From contig NC_081849.1 in NCBI RefSeq assembly GCF_963259705.1, forward strand, positions 55,400,093 to 55,464,092: a DNA stretch of 64,000 nucleotides, read 5' to 3'. The DNA comes from Myotis daubentonii. Its lineage: Eukaryota > Chordata > Mammalia > Chiroptera > Vespertilionidae. Numbering within the stretch: position 1 is the stretch's first letter; each line of letters starts with the position of its first letter. A model generated the notes under the pieces. It had not been told where the DNA came from and ran no database searches. It worked only from the letters and a program-made list of their open reading frames with translations. Positions 8,587-19,890 of this stretch are shown here, in pieces. Both the position numbers and the translations under genes were made by a program.

Positions 8587-9182
8587 TAGAGGCCTGGTGC
8601 ATGGGTGGGTGCCAGCTCGTTTGCCCTGAAGGGTGTCCTGGATCAGGATGGGGGTCCCCACTGGGGTGCCTGGCCAGCCTGGGTGAGGGGCTGAGGGCTG
8701 TTTGCAGCTGGTCACTCCCCCTTCAGGGTGGGGGTCCCCACTGGGGTGCCTGGCCAGTCTGGGTGAGGGGCTGAGGGCTGTTTTCAGGCTGGGAGTGACT
8801 GAACTCCCAAACGCTCCTTTTTTCCTTTTTTTTTTTTTTTTTATTCTGGGCCAGCTTTAGCTTGAGGCTTGGCTCCAGCTCTTCGGCCTCCGCTCCTGAA
8901 AGTAGGTTTCTGGCCTTTGCATACAATGTTGCGAATCTGCTGGCTGAAGTCCGGTGGTATTTGTTACAATGTTTGAAACTGCAGGCTCAGAGGCCTGCAG
9001 CTGCAGGCGGGGAATGTTGGTTTCCTCCGTCACTGAGGCAAGCAAGCCTCATGTTAGTTTCAAGCTGCCTGGCTGCCGGCCGCCATCTTGGCTGACAGTT
9101 AATTTGCATATCTCGCTGATTAGCCAATGAAAAGGGTAGCGGCCGTACGCCAATTACCATGTTTCTCTTTTATTAGTGTAGA
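8587..9182 (-). mobile_element. HeliBat-type Helitron, 3' hairpin eroded
   Basis: It starts at an eroded TAGAGGCCTGGTGCATG, without the full hairpin. It ends CTCTTTTATTAGTGTAGA, the inverted TCTACACTAATAAAAG 5' end, next to a T. It shares with the 1223-2501 element the last about 100 bp: GCCGCCATCTTG (9079-9090), ATTTGCAT (9112-9119) and TAGCCAATGAAAAGGGTA. It shares with 20943-21815 a CCCCACTGGGGTGCCTGGCC repeat (two units, 8640-8785). A T-rich run lies at 8817-8842. Confidence 0.78.
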
Positions 9183-9248
9183 TACGTGTGTGTGTATATA
9201 TGTATGTGTATATATATACATATAAACACACACACACACACACACATA
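9183..9248. repeat. (TG)n(TA)n(CA)n compound microsatellite
   Basis: Lies exactly between the two flanking Helitrons. Confidence 0.85.
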
Positions 9249-9781
9249 CTAGAGGCCCGGTGCATGAAATTAGTGCATAGGGTGTGGGGGGGGGTGTCCC
9301 TCAGCCCAGCCTGCACCCTCTCCAATCTGGGACATCCCTCTCACAATCCAGGCATGTTGGCTCCCAACTGCTCACCTGCCTGCCTGATTGTCTCTAACCG
9401 CTTCTTTCTGCCAGCCTGATCACCCCTTAACCACTCCCCTGCCAGCCTGATCGACGCCTAACTGCTCCCCTGCCAACCTGATTGCCCCTATTTGCCCTCC
9501 CCTGCTGGCCTGGTCACTCCTAACTGCCCTCCCCTGCCAGCCTGGTCACCCCCAACTGCTCTCCACTGCCAGCATGGTCCCCCCCAACTTCCCTCCTCTG
9601 CAGGCCTGGGTCCCCCGCAACTATCCTCCCCTGCAGGCCTGATTGCCCCCAACTGCCCTCCCTTGCAGTCCTGGTCCCTCCCAACTGCCCTCCCCTGCTG
9701 GCCATCTTTGATCACATGGGGGCAGCCATCTTGTGTGTTGGAGTGATGGTCAATTTGCATATTACCTCTTTATTATATAGG

Positions 9782-9782
<1 letters not shown>
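9249..9782 (-). mobile_element. HeliBat-type Helitron, same subfamily as 4913-5435
   Basis: Plus strand opens CTAGAGGCCCGGTGCATGAA and closes TTATTATATAGGA, with A at 9248 and T at 9783. The body is a CCCCTGCCAGCCTGGTCACC-type tandem, the reverse complement of the repeats in the 4913-5435 element. Octamer at 9753-9760, GCAGCCATCTTG near 9722-9733. Confidence 0.9.
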
Positions 9783-9783
<1 letters not shown>

Positions 9784-9817
<34 letters not shown>

Positions 9818-9836
9818 CCCAGTTTCATGCCACTAT
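9784..9836. repeat. (CA)n microsatellite plus short Helitron-like fragment
   Basis: (AC)n up to 9813, then GAGGCCCAGTTTCATGC and CACTATTAGG, which resembles a Helitron 3' terminus and the reverse of the odd end near 4865-4880. Too short to classify firmly. Confidence 0.5.
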
Positions 9837-9972
9837 TAGGTGTGTGGAATTTGGGGGGGAAAAGCAAGTTACATAGATTTTAAATGTTGTTTTAAACAAG
9901 TGAGTGTGTATAAATTTATTGAAGTTGGCATGGTAACATAATTACCCAGATCTTGACAAAATTATCTGGGTC

Positions 9973-10744
9973 TGCCGGGAGCCAGTCCATCCTTGCTGTT
10001 TCAAGGGACCTGGCATATATAGCATACGGTTCTTAATATGTTTGCTCACCTTCTTGGCGCTGTGTTTTAACCAAGGTCACCTCTCCGAGAAAGGTTGAAT
10101 CCCCAGGTAGGGATTTTCCCCTGAAGTTAGGGAGGGGATGAAACTCCTTAACTAAGTGCCAGGCGGATAGTTAATCAATTTAACTACAAAAAATCATGCT
10201 TAAGCTACATAATCTTTACTCCCTGGAATGGAGATAAGAAACGCCCTAACCTTTGTAATAGAAATTGACAGGATTAGAATCAACTGGTATAAATACAGAT
10301 GCAACAAGACAACAACAGACAGAATTCAGAAGACAGAAGAACACAGAACTTCAGACACAGAACTCAGGAGACAGAATTCAGAACACAGAACCTACACAGA
10401 ACGTTCTCTAGAGACAGAAGAACTTCGCTGGAGAGAGCATGGCAGGGGATCCTGGACTGAACCTGACTGCGGAGATTGGCAGGAGAGCCTGACTAGAACC
10501 TGGTCACTGAACCTGGCTGGAGATCTCAGACAGAACCTGGCTGGAGAACCTAGCGAGGGAACATGGCTACAGAACCTGGCTGGAGATCCTAAGCAGAACC
10601 TCTCTGGAGATCGAGACCAGATTGTGGCTAGAGATCCTGGCAAGGCTGCTGATCAACTGAACGCTGTCTCCGTGTCATTCCTTCTTTGCCGACTCCGTCC
10701 GCACCTTTGGGGACCCCTGGACCCGCTGGGGCTGGACCCCGGCA
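9973..10744 (+). repeat. Solo LTR of an endogenous retrovirus
   Basis: It begins TGCCGGGAGCC and ends GGACCCCGGCA. TGCCGG and CCGGCA are exact inverted termini. Direct repeats GGGTC (9968-9972 and 10745-10749) flank it. A TATAAATA box lies near 10289. Downstream are CAGAA-rich repeats (10310-10400) and AACCTGGCTGGAGATC-type repeats (10500-10610). There is no internal viral sequence on either side, so it is a recombined solo LTR. The 179-codon open frame across it is a by-product of the repeats. Confidence 0.87.
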
Positions 10745-10749
10745 GGGTC

Positions 10750-11675
10750 AGGAATTTTCAGCACTGAATTTAAATCCATGAATCTAATACCAAACAACTT
10801 AAATAATTTTGTCCACTTTTTTAAACCGAGGAATTTCTTTTTCATGTTATCAAAATCAGGAAAAAAACAAACACACACACACACCAAAAAACCTAATTTT
10901 TGCAAAGCTTAAAATGAGCTAATTCTGTCTCAAGCATTTAGTATTTCCGAGTTTATTTTTTACAAATCACATTCTATTTTTTTAAAACCTTTGTAGAAAA
11001 TTTTATTTTTAAAAAGCCCCAACTTTTTTTTTCTGAATAATAAGTTGAGCTGCTAATCAGTGGTATCTTCATTGACATATTACTTTCCATGTAGTTGTTT
11101 AGAACTTAATGAAATAACATTTGAGCAATAAATAATAGATCAAATCTTCTCTTCTGATACCACAAACCTTAAAGTATACCACCTTGGAAAGTCCAAGTGT
11201 GATTTAAGGTGACCCCCAGATATTTTAATGCCATGATATAAATTAATGGCTTCAGCAAATATTCTTATGTTACATTTGTCCTTACAGGCATTTTTTCAAC
11301 AGTTGATGAGTCCTAACCAGAGCTAATATTAAAATCATGCTCTGGAGTAACATAATTTTAACCTGTCAACTGGTTCAGATTCTTAAGATAAAATAAGAAT
11401 TTTATTTAAGGCAATAAAATTTACTGCAAAAACCAAAACTTTGCAGAAATTATATGATATTCATTCTAAGTCTTGCGTCAGGATGCCTTTAGCATAAAGG
11501 GTCTGCATTACCCCTTCCTTTTCTGTCTGCTCCAGTCCTTACCCACAATCCATGGATGGGCTTCCCATTAGGTAGGTGTCTCAACAAACAAAGGAAAGCA
11601 TTTGAGAGTTCTTTTATTTTAATGAACAGATAAAAAATATGAACCGTTATTCAGCAAGTATGTTGTAATTTCAAT
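10750..11675. other. Unique AT-rich DNA, no gene seen
   Basis: No recognisable repeat or exon. Confidence 0.5.
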
Positions 11676-11679
11676 ACCA

Positions 11680-12055
11680 ACCAATAAAGAATCATATGAT
11701 TTCACGCATATGTGGGATACAAAACTGAAAGGAACAAACAAGAACTCAGACACTGACAAGAGTATGGTGGCTACCAGAGAGAAGGGGGAGGGATGGGTGG
11801 GAGGAAAGGATAAAGAGGGTCAACTATAGGGTGACGGAAGAAGATTTGACTTTGAGTGGTGGGCATACAATGCAATATACCAGCAGTTGGACATCCCCTA
11901 AAGGGTCCCAGATTGGAGAGGGTGCAGGCTGGGCTGAGAGACACCCCCCCCCCAGTGCATAAATTCATTATATGATGTATTATATAAATGTACACTTCAA
12001 ACCTATATAATCTTATTCACCAACGTCACCCCAATAAATTTAATTTTTTGAAAAA
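11680..12055 (+). repeat. L1 LINE 3' end interrupted by a Helitron fragment
   Basis: CATATGATTTCACGCATATG, TGGTGGCTACCAGAGAGAAG and the G-rich tract are typical of an L1 3' UTR. It ends CCAATAAATTTAATTTTTTG. The Helitron piece lies at 11877-11967. Confidence 0.7.
11877..11967 (+). mobile_element. Helitron 3'-end fragment
   Basis: GACATCCCCTAAAGGGTCCC, GATTGGAGAGGGTGCAGG and CAGTGCATAAATTCAT match the last about 90 bp of the Helitrons at 4913-5435 and 20576-20933. The 5' part and terminal CTAG are missing. Confidence 0.7.
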
Positions 12056-12627
12056 ATAATTTACATATGTCTTTTGCTGCTGTGGGTTAGCTCATTTTTA
12101 AAAGAGGTGTCTCTACTGCTTTAGATATTATTTGCTAAAGTACTGCTGGTAACGTACTGGTTGGTTGGTTGGTTGGTTGGTTAGTTGTTTTTAGTAGTGA
12201 TACTGGGAAGGTTACTGAGATTTCTTATTTTCAGAACTTCCTACCTCTTTAAAGCCTCTGGGTATTTTGGTCCCATCAGGACTCAAATTACAGTGGGAAA
12301 TGGGGGGACAAAAAGAAAAAGGGGGGTGGGTGGGTGAGTGAGCTCCATCTACTTTATCATAGTTATCCCATACCTTTCTCTGGAATTTGACTCCTGTTTG
12401 AACTTAGAGCAATTAAAATGCAATCCTGCCCCAACTCTCAGCCCAAGCCAAATGCTTTATACTTTTCTATTACAGGAATGTTTGTCTCTTAAGCCAACAT
12501 TCCAGCTACTGTTTGTCCCTAAGCTGGACAGGCTCTTCATTTACCCAGTTGTTTAGATGAAGTGGAGATAACAGAATGGAGTCCTGACCTCTCACTGCCC
12601 ACTCCCCATCCTGCGCATATGCCCTCA
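12056..12627. other. Unique DNA with (TTGG)n
   Basis: A GGTTGGTTGGTT tetranucleotide run lies at about 12160-12186. The rest is unclassified, without convincing exons. Confidence 0.5.
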
Positions 12628-12757
12628 CACATTCACACACACACACGCACACACACGCACGCACACACACACGCACGCACACACACACACACGCACACAC
12701 ACGCGCGCGCGCACGCACACACACACACACACACGCGCACGCACACGCACACACAGG
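12628..12757. repeat. (CA/CG)n alternating purine-pyrimidine tract
   Basis: About 130 bp of almost perfect alternation of CA and CG dinucleotides with ACGCGCGCGCGCAC near 12700-12714. The open frames on both strands here are artefacts of the repeat. Confidence 0.9.
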
Positions 12758-15010
12758 TGCGCGTGCACGGCAGCCTGTAGAGCACCTCTGTGAAACTTCA
12801 GGACTTTGTGCAGCACAGTGTGAAAACCACGAGTCTAGAATGGTCTTGCAGAGTTCTTCTAGGTCCTAAACCCTTGGATTCTGTATAACCCAATATTATT
12901 GTTTTCTTTGGGTAACACACGTCCTTCCTCAGTTATTTAGGATTTTAGTATGGTCCGTCATATTCAATTATATGAGGGGTTACATTAGGGACCGAGTTTC
13001 TAATACATTCACCATGATTTGGGGACACAACACAGAACAGATAATGATACTAGATAGATAATCCATTAAAAATGCCAAAATGTTTTTACCTCCCTAGGGA
13101 GGGGGTAATAAAAGATTATAGTAATAGGTGAATATAGGTAAGCTGCAGGACAGGAAGTTTAAAGGCATTTATCTGTTGAATATACTAGCAAACTTCCATA
13201 TTCTTTTAGATGAAGATGAAGATACACACACACCACACTGATGTATCACAGGGCCTGCTCCCTCGGTGTAGAGCTAGATGAACACTTAGCTCTAATCCTG
13301 TAATTGGAAGGACAGCATATTTGTCTGGAGCTGATACTGCCCTCTGGCTGCCAATTTGAATTAAATCCTTACAGAAACAGGTCTATCCTGTGTGAAGCAC
13401 TTAGGAACTAAAATTCTCTTTGCTGAGATTCTGAGAGTCAGTCCTTACATTTGAGTCATGAAGTCAATCCTACCTCATACTCTCTTAACAGTATAGCACT
13501 GCTAAAGGCCTCATATTAGCTCTCTCTGTTTTGAGTATTCAGTGTTTCCAATGAGAGGAAGTTGGGTGCTTTCTTTAAATCGCGTTCCCTAAAAATAAAA
13601 TAAGCCTCATAGAAAAATCACAATGAGACACAATCTCTTACCAGCCTCTCTGAGATGGCTTTCACATGTTTTTGCATAATGAAAGGGCTAATATAACATA
13701 ACAAATCCTAAACTGTTTTCACAAGGAGTGGAAAAAAGATGTGTAAAAGTATGCTCTGTCTTGCTTCCTTCTGTTCACGATGTATCTAAATAAAACAAAT
13801 GGTGTGCTTGCTCTTTCTGTCTGTTTCCCAATCTGTTTGGATAGTAGCCACCGTTCCGCAGCCAACCATAATATCTGACACTTCCTGACATCATGAAAGC
13901 CACCATCTGTCTGTCACCAAAGCCCTGTACTTTTTAAAGACTACTGGCTTGCTCCTTAATGAGGCTTCATGTTGAATGCACTGATCAGTTTAGAGGGAAT
14001 ACAGGGAATAACCAACACAAGGAATCTGTATAAAATCACATTTCATTATATTCAGTCGGAAAACACAAAATGAAATATTCAGGTCCCTTTGCAGGCAGAA
14101 AAAAAAGGAACTCCGTTTAGTTTCAATTGTGTTTCATTTCCGATTTGCCTGTGAAAGTTTAGACAGGGTTGAATACCAAGAATAAACCTAAACTAAAACC
14201 TAAGCTTTAAATCCAATATTTTCAGTCTTGTAAAATTAAACAGTTAGACATGACTTTGCAGTGTGTATATTTGAGCTCTGGAAAAAAAAGAAAATCCATC
14301 CTTGCTTTTCCAAGGCTTGGGAAAATCATGCCATTTAAAATTGAATCAACCTCTTCTCTACCACCTGAGCGATTGTCCAGGAAATAAAAGGAGGCTCTGT
14401 ATGTCTCCACTTGCAAATGTCACAGGTGAACACAAACAACTGAGCGCTGGCAACGTCAAGTCCCCCTTTGTTTTATTAAGCTATTGTACCTCTATTATAT
14501 GTGCCACAAGGGAATACGTTAACAAGGGAGACTGAGCAAGAATATTTTCCAGGATGATATTAAGTTCTTGCAGAAAAAGTAAAGTTTTCCAGGAAGAAGA
14601 CAGAATAATGTTTCATGTACAAATTTCATTACTACACTCCACTGTTGGGTTTATACGATATGTTGATTTTCTACCCATCTCCTTTTTTCCTCCTCTTATC
14701 CCAATATTATTACCGTGCTGCTCTTTTAACAATCTTATAAATCCAAGTTTTGTGAAGTCATGCAATTTTCTCTAGCAAGCAAAAGAAAAAAAAGTAGATA
14801 GATGGATAAATAAATACATAGGCGATAGTTATTTTTATCTATGTATATGTAAACATATAAATACAGAGACAGAGACAGACAAAAAGAGAAAGAGAATATG
14901 CCAGTACTGTCTTGAGCAATCTAAATTTTAATTTTAACCTGGGGAAAGCTACTTATAGAGTTCTATATGGGAGTTGAAGTTTCATGTCTCCAGAAAATAT
15001 CTTAGTAAAA
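12758..15010. other. Unique DNA, no gene seen
   Basis: No transposon, exon or RNA gene was recognised. A short GACAGAGACAGACA purine repeat lies at 14864-14895. Confidence 0.5.
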
Positions 15011-15260
15011 TAAAATTTAAGTGCTTACTCTATGCCAGGTACAAGGTCAAGAAATTCATAAGTTTGATTCCATTTGATTCTGTGTGTTGAGCACTATTAT
15101 CCCATTTTATTGAAGACAAAGTTGAGGCTTAGAGAGGGTAGCTAACTCACCCAAGATCCCACAGCTTATAAGTGCTAGTTCTAAGATTCAAATCAAGGTG
15201 GCTTGATTCAAAGTCTGTGCTCTCTCCTACCATCATCCTACATTACCTTAGACTGCATAC
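15011..15260 (+). repeat. MIR SINE
   Basis: AAGTGCTTACTCTATGCCAG, ATTATCCCATTTTATTGAAG and AACTCACCCAAGATCCCACA follow the order of a near full-length mammalian MIR, ending in GTGCTCTCTCCTACCATC. Confidence 0.85.
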
Positions 15261-15965
15261 CCTGATTTGTCTCAGATGTGAGATGACAAATCTTGGGGCA
15301 GTCAGTGGTGGGAGGGGTGTAGAAAAAAAGAATATACGTATCAGAATCTCTTCATCCACACGAGTGACAACCTTTAAAAGCCTCACTGTGAATGACCAAA
15401 CACTTTTTCCTGCAAGGATGCTGATGCTCCGGAAAGGCAAGTGACTCTCAGGCGAGTTATGAGCCTTAAAAGAAAAGATCTCATTGTGCTTTGGCCACAT
15501 TGTATATATAGAAAGATCCCTGAGTTCATTACCAAGCAGCCTCGTTGCTATTCTTTGCCTGTCCCACTCTACATCCGTGTTTTCAGATGGAAAGTGAAGA
15601 ATGAATTATCCACTTGAAGTCATAGTGAGGGAGGCAGAATCATTCACTTGAGGAGATAGCCTGTCATAACACTAGACTTAACTCCACTCAGACAGGGACT
15701 TACAACCAACAGATGCTCAGGGGAACTATATTCAACATGTTACTCAAGGCCCTTCCCAACTTGTCCTGGATATAGCCATGTTCTGAACAAACTCGGAATA
15801 AACCATGTATCATCATATCACTGCATCTTTTTCTTTTTGCTTCTCACCTTTCCTCTTAAAAAAATAAAGTGAAAGTAAAAATATCCAGCCTTGAGCTGAA
15901 GCAGCAAAACAAAGATAGGCCGTTCATTGTGTGTGAGTACTGAGTAGTATGGTAGTGCTGGGACT
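15261..15965. other. Unique DNA, no gene seen
   Basis: Nothing recognisable on either strand. Confidence 0.45.
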
Positions 15966-15973
15966 CTCTATTC

Positions 15974-16172
15974 CAGGGGTCCTCAAACTTTTTAAACAGG
16001 GGGCCAGTTCACTGTCCCTCAGACCATTGGAGGGCCGGACTATAGTTTAAAAAACTATGAACAAATTCCTATACACACTGCACATCTTATTTTGAAGTAA
16101 AAAAACAAAACGGGAACAAATACAATATTTGTATTTGCATGTGGCCCGCGGGCCATAGTTTGAGGACCCCTG
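15974..16172 (+). mobile_element. OC1-like non-autonomous hAT
   Basis: CAGGGGTCCTCAAACTTTTT at the left is inverted at the right as GTTTGAGGACCCCTG. Flanks CTCTATTC (15966-15973) and CTCTATAC (16173-16180) form an 8-bp target duplication with one change. The interior has GGGGGCCAGTTCACTGTCCC. The family name OposCharlie1/OC1 is recalled and would need a search. Confidence 0.85.
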
Positions 16173-16180
16173 CTCTATAC

Positions 16181-18050
16181 CATTTAACTTTACCCATCAG
16201 TTTAATAACATGTCACTCCCTCTCATTTGTTACATACAACACATATTTATTTCATGTCACACTTCCCTGTGCTGGGGAATTCAGATTCGTATTTCACAAC
16301 CTGGAGATGGGGCATTGTAGCTTTTAGAATAGAAATAACACATAAGGGAAAAATGAAAGCAGGTTGCTTAAGTAAAAAGTGAATAATTATTCCGACCAGC
16401 TGTCTGGATTTGGAAAGGACTTTTCCATGTTGATTAAAACCTCTTAATTTGTTGTGTGCTTCTGCAAAAGAACAGGGTATACATAAGTTGGGACCAGAGT
16501 GCTATTGTCTACTGAAATCACCTGGTCCACCCTGAGTAGATACGGTCACCTCAATATATCTTAATCTTTCAAACGTGAGAAAAACAGCTCTTCATAATGA
16601 TGAACATGTTTACTTTAAAAAGGTCCAGGGCGTTATGAAAGGTTTTGTTTGATATTTTAAAAGGGTGGAAAAGTTCCAGGGACTACAATATGTAGACCTA
16701 TAATAATTTTTAAATCCCATGAGAAACAGAAAGAGAGAGAGACAGAGACAGAGGCGGGACAGTGTTGTTCATTGTTCCGCCTTCATAACCTGTGAAAGGC
16801 CTTCTATGGTGGGAATCAGTAAATTTAAAAAAGCATGCTCCTCTCCATACAAAGGCCCTCACTCTTTAAATCTCATCTTAATTTTTTTCTGCATTTTTAT
16901 TATGTTTTGATTCATATTAATTATAGCCTACAAATAGGAGAATGAGATTAAGAGATTCTCATTTATATATATGATACCATAAACTGACCTTCTTTATAGC
17001 CTTTTAAAAAATATTCATATGATGGATGATCTCTAAGTAAAATCTCTCCTGTAAAGCGATGAATCTCTTCTGACGCTGAATTCCTATGAAATTAGTACTC
17101 ATGATACGTGAGATTTTTCAAATACTTGTTTCATAATTTTTTAAAACTTAAAAAGTAGAATTATTTTTTAACCTTTTGATGAAAACAATATTACAATTCA
17201 CACTGTAGGTGATAACTGTCAATTTTTGGTTTTGCAACTTTTTGGATGGTATTAATATGACTCAATGATAAAATAAAAACTTTGATTTTTTCCACCGAGA
17301 CATGTCAGAAGGATCCTTGCACCTAACATTCCTGTTTGGAGGAAGCCACTGGAAAAAACATCTGTCACCAACCCACCAGGGTGGGTTCTTTTCCAGTAAG
17401 ATGTACAAATGCCATTTACTGGGTATGCAGGCAATTATAACAGTGCCTACAGTGTAATTGTGGGCTAGAAAGAGAAAGAAAGAAAACAGCATTCATAATT
17501 TATAAATAATATTCAACATAAATAGCCCCAAAGATATTTGTAGAAATACCTAGAGTATAGGGAGTTGTGTTGTAGGCTGTTTGTCTTTCATTAGTAATGC
17601 AAATTTATCAAGACAAGTTATATGAAAAAAAAAAAGCCTACATTAAGGAAGAATGTTTATACCATTTAAAAATAAAACCCAAGCTTTGATATAGTACGTT
17701 TTCAGGCTTCTTTATTTCTTAACCACATGCAGCAAATTGCAACACAGCTATTTTGTAACAAAATTATAGATGCTGATGTTGCTGCCTTCATATAAACAAA
17801 TACACATAACATTAAAGGCAAAAGGTGAAAAAAGGCATAAAACACTGACAACATTTAGATTACTATTACCATTTGATTTAATTAAGTAGAAATAATTATC
17901 ATTGTTAAGAAGAGGATATAGATTTATTAATATATTAGAATATTAAATGGCAAGGGAAATAAAGTATATTAAGTGAAAAGCAAAATACTATACACATAAT
18001 TTTTAAAAGAATATTCAATAAAAGGAAAGATTAGATTATAAAACAGAATA
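16181..18050. other. Unique AT-rich DNA, no gene seen
   Basis: A short GAGA run lies near 16728-16752. No exon or recognisable repeat otherwise. Confidence 0.5.
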
Positions 18051-18054
18051 CAAA

Positions 18055-19326
18055 ATAAATATTCAAAAATTGGTTGCATATTTATACACCAATAATAAAC
18101 TCAGAATGCAAACTAAGAAAATAATTCTATTTACAATGGCATCAAAAAATAAATAAAATACTTAGGAATAAATTTAACCAAGGAAGTAAAAGATCGATAC
18201 TTAGAAAATAGTAACACCCTGAAGATACAAATAATAGAAGCATGTACCATGCTCATGGATAGGAAGAAATAACATCATTAAAATGTCCATACTTCCCAAA
18301 GCAATCTATAGATTGAGCACAATTCCTATTAAAATAGCAATGGTGTATTTCACAGAACTAGAAGACATATTCAAAATTTACATGGAACCACAAAGGTTCA
18401 ATAGCCACAGCAATCTTGAGAAAGAAAAAGTTAGAGGTTTCATGCTACCTGATATCAAACTCTACTAGAAGGCCATAGTAATCAAAACAGCATGGCCCTG
18501 GCATAAAAGCATACATATAGATCAACAGAACAGACTAGAGAGCTCAGAAATAAATCCACACTTACTTGGTTAATAATCAATCACAATGGAAGCAAGAATA
18601 TTCAGTGGGGTAAAGACAGTCTATTCAGTAAATGGTGTTGAGAAAATTGGAAAAATACATGCAAAATAAAGAAAAAAGAAACCAGACCACCCTCTTACAT
18701 CATACATAAGAATAAACTCAAATAGATTAAAGACTTAAATGTAAGACTTGAAACTATAAAAGTCCTAGAAGAAAACAGGTAGTTAAATCTCTGACATTTT
18801 TCTTAGCAGTATTTTTTTCTGGTATATCTCCTTGGGCAAGGGAAACAAAATAAAAAATAAACAAATGGGACAATACCAAGCTAAAAAAAAACACACATCA
18901 AAGGAAACTAGCAATAAAATTAAGAGACAATCTACTGAATGGGAGAGATATTCACCAATGATACATCTGATTAGGGGTTAATATGCAAAATTTATAAAAA
19001 ACTCATATATCTCAACAGCCCCCCCCCCCCCAAACACACACACACAAAAAAAACAATCCAATTTAAAAATGGGCAGAGAACCTGAATAGGCACTTCTCTA
19101 AAGAGGACATACAGGTAGACAATGGACATACAAAAAAAATGCTTAATGCCACTAATCATCAGATAAATGCAAATTAAAAGCACACTGAGATATCACCTCA
19201 AACAAGGCTATCATCAATAAATCCACAAACAACAAGTGTTGGAGAGGATGAGGAGAAAAGGAAATCCTCGTGCAATACTGGTGGGAATGCAGATTGATGT
19301 AGCCACTATGGAAAAGAATATAGACT
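18055..19326 (+). pseudogene. Old L1 ORF2 fragment
   Basis: Nucleotide phrases typical of the 3' half of L1 ORF2 occur in order: CAAAGCAATCTATAGATTGA, AATAAACAAATGGGACAA, CTGGTGGGAATGCAG. ORF2 encodes the endonuclease/reverse transcriptase of L1; only its C-terminal part is here. Stops and frameshifts are frequent, so no product is possible. The sequence stops at a Ves insertion and does not resume. A C11-12 run followed by (CA)n lies at 19020-19046. Confidence 0.85.
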
Positions 19327-19545
19327 AGCCCTAACCGGCTTGGCTCAGTGGATAGAGCATCAGCCTACGGACTCAAGGGTCCCAGGTTCAATTTCGGTCA
19401 AGGGCATGTACCTTAATTGCGGGCACATCTCCAGTGGGGAGTGTGCAGGAGGCAGCTGATCAATGTTTCTGTCTCATTGATGTTTCCAACTCTCTATCCC
19501 TCTCCCTTCCTCTCTGTAAAAAAATCAATAAAATATATTTAAAAA
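19327..19545 (+). repeat. Ves SINE, full length
   Basis: Complete copy with tRNA-like head TTGGCTCAGTGGATAGAGC, body and A-rich tail. Target duplications AAAAGAATATAGACT occur at 19312-19326 and 19546-19560. Confidence 0.93.
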
Positions 19546-19703
19546 AAAAGAATATAGACTAAAATCTTAGTAGTGTTTATTTATGAATGAAGAGTCAATA
19601 TTAAATGTTTGTATTATTCTTTCTAGTTTCGTATATTGCCCAAATTGCCTACTGTATTTACTTATATACCCACAATATACATGTATACATAAATACATAC
19701 ATA

Positions 19704-19806
19704 CAGGGCTGTGCAAAAGTAGGTTTATAGCTGTGAGTACACAAAACACAGTTTTTTCTTGTATTATTTACTATATGAACTGTAAACCTATTTTTGCTCC
19801 ACCGTG
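19704..19806 (-). mobile_element. mariner-type MITE
   Basis: Ends ACAGGGCTGTGCAAAAGTAG and CCTATTTTTGCTCCACCGTG are inverted. A TA precedes it. It matches the better preserved copies at 43216-43333 and 46385-46513, with internal shortening. Confidence 0.78.
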
Positions 19807-19890
19807 TGTGTGTATACATATATATACGTATATATCTTTTATATATATACATATATATGTATACATATATATACATCTATATCTTTCATA
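19807..19890. repeat. (TG)n/(TA)n microsatellite
   Basis: Interrupted TG/TA/CA run at the right end of the mariner MITE. Confidence 0.75.

Noticed and set aside
7870..8589. Possible CRISPR-like array of about 48-bp units
   Set aside because: Units are contiguous and diverged, without unique spacers, in a vertebrate genome inside a Helitron; it is a minisatellite.
9840..9972. Possible retroviral internal region left of the LTR
   Set aside because: No primer-binding or polypurine site, and the GGGTC duplication directly flanks the LTR, so this is host DNA.
10228..10767. 179-codon open frame, the longest in the window
   Set aside because: It lies inside the solo LTR, is made of CAGAA-type and AACCTGGCTGGAGATC-type repeats, and has no recognisable domain.
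12506..12816. Cysteine/valine and histidine/threonine-rich frames
   Set aside because: Translations of the CA/CG microsatellite.
15172..15500. 90- and 85-codon open frames
   Set aside because: They overlap the MIR end and unique DNA with no domain or splice context.
19327..19400. tRNA gene
   Set aside because: A- and B-box-like sequences belong to the Ves SINE head; A-rich tail and target duplications show a retroposon. The same holds for the other Ves copies.
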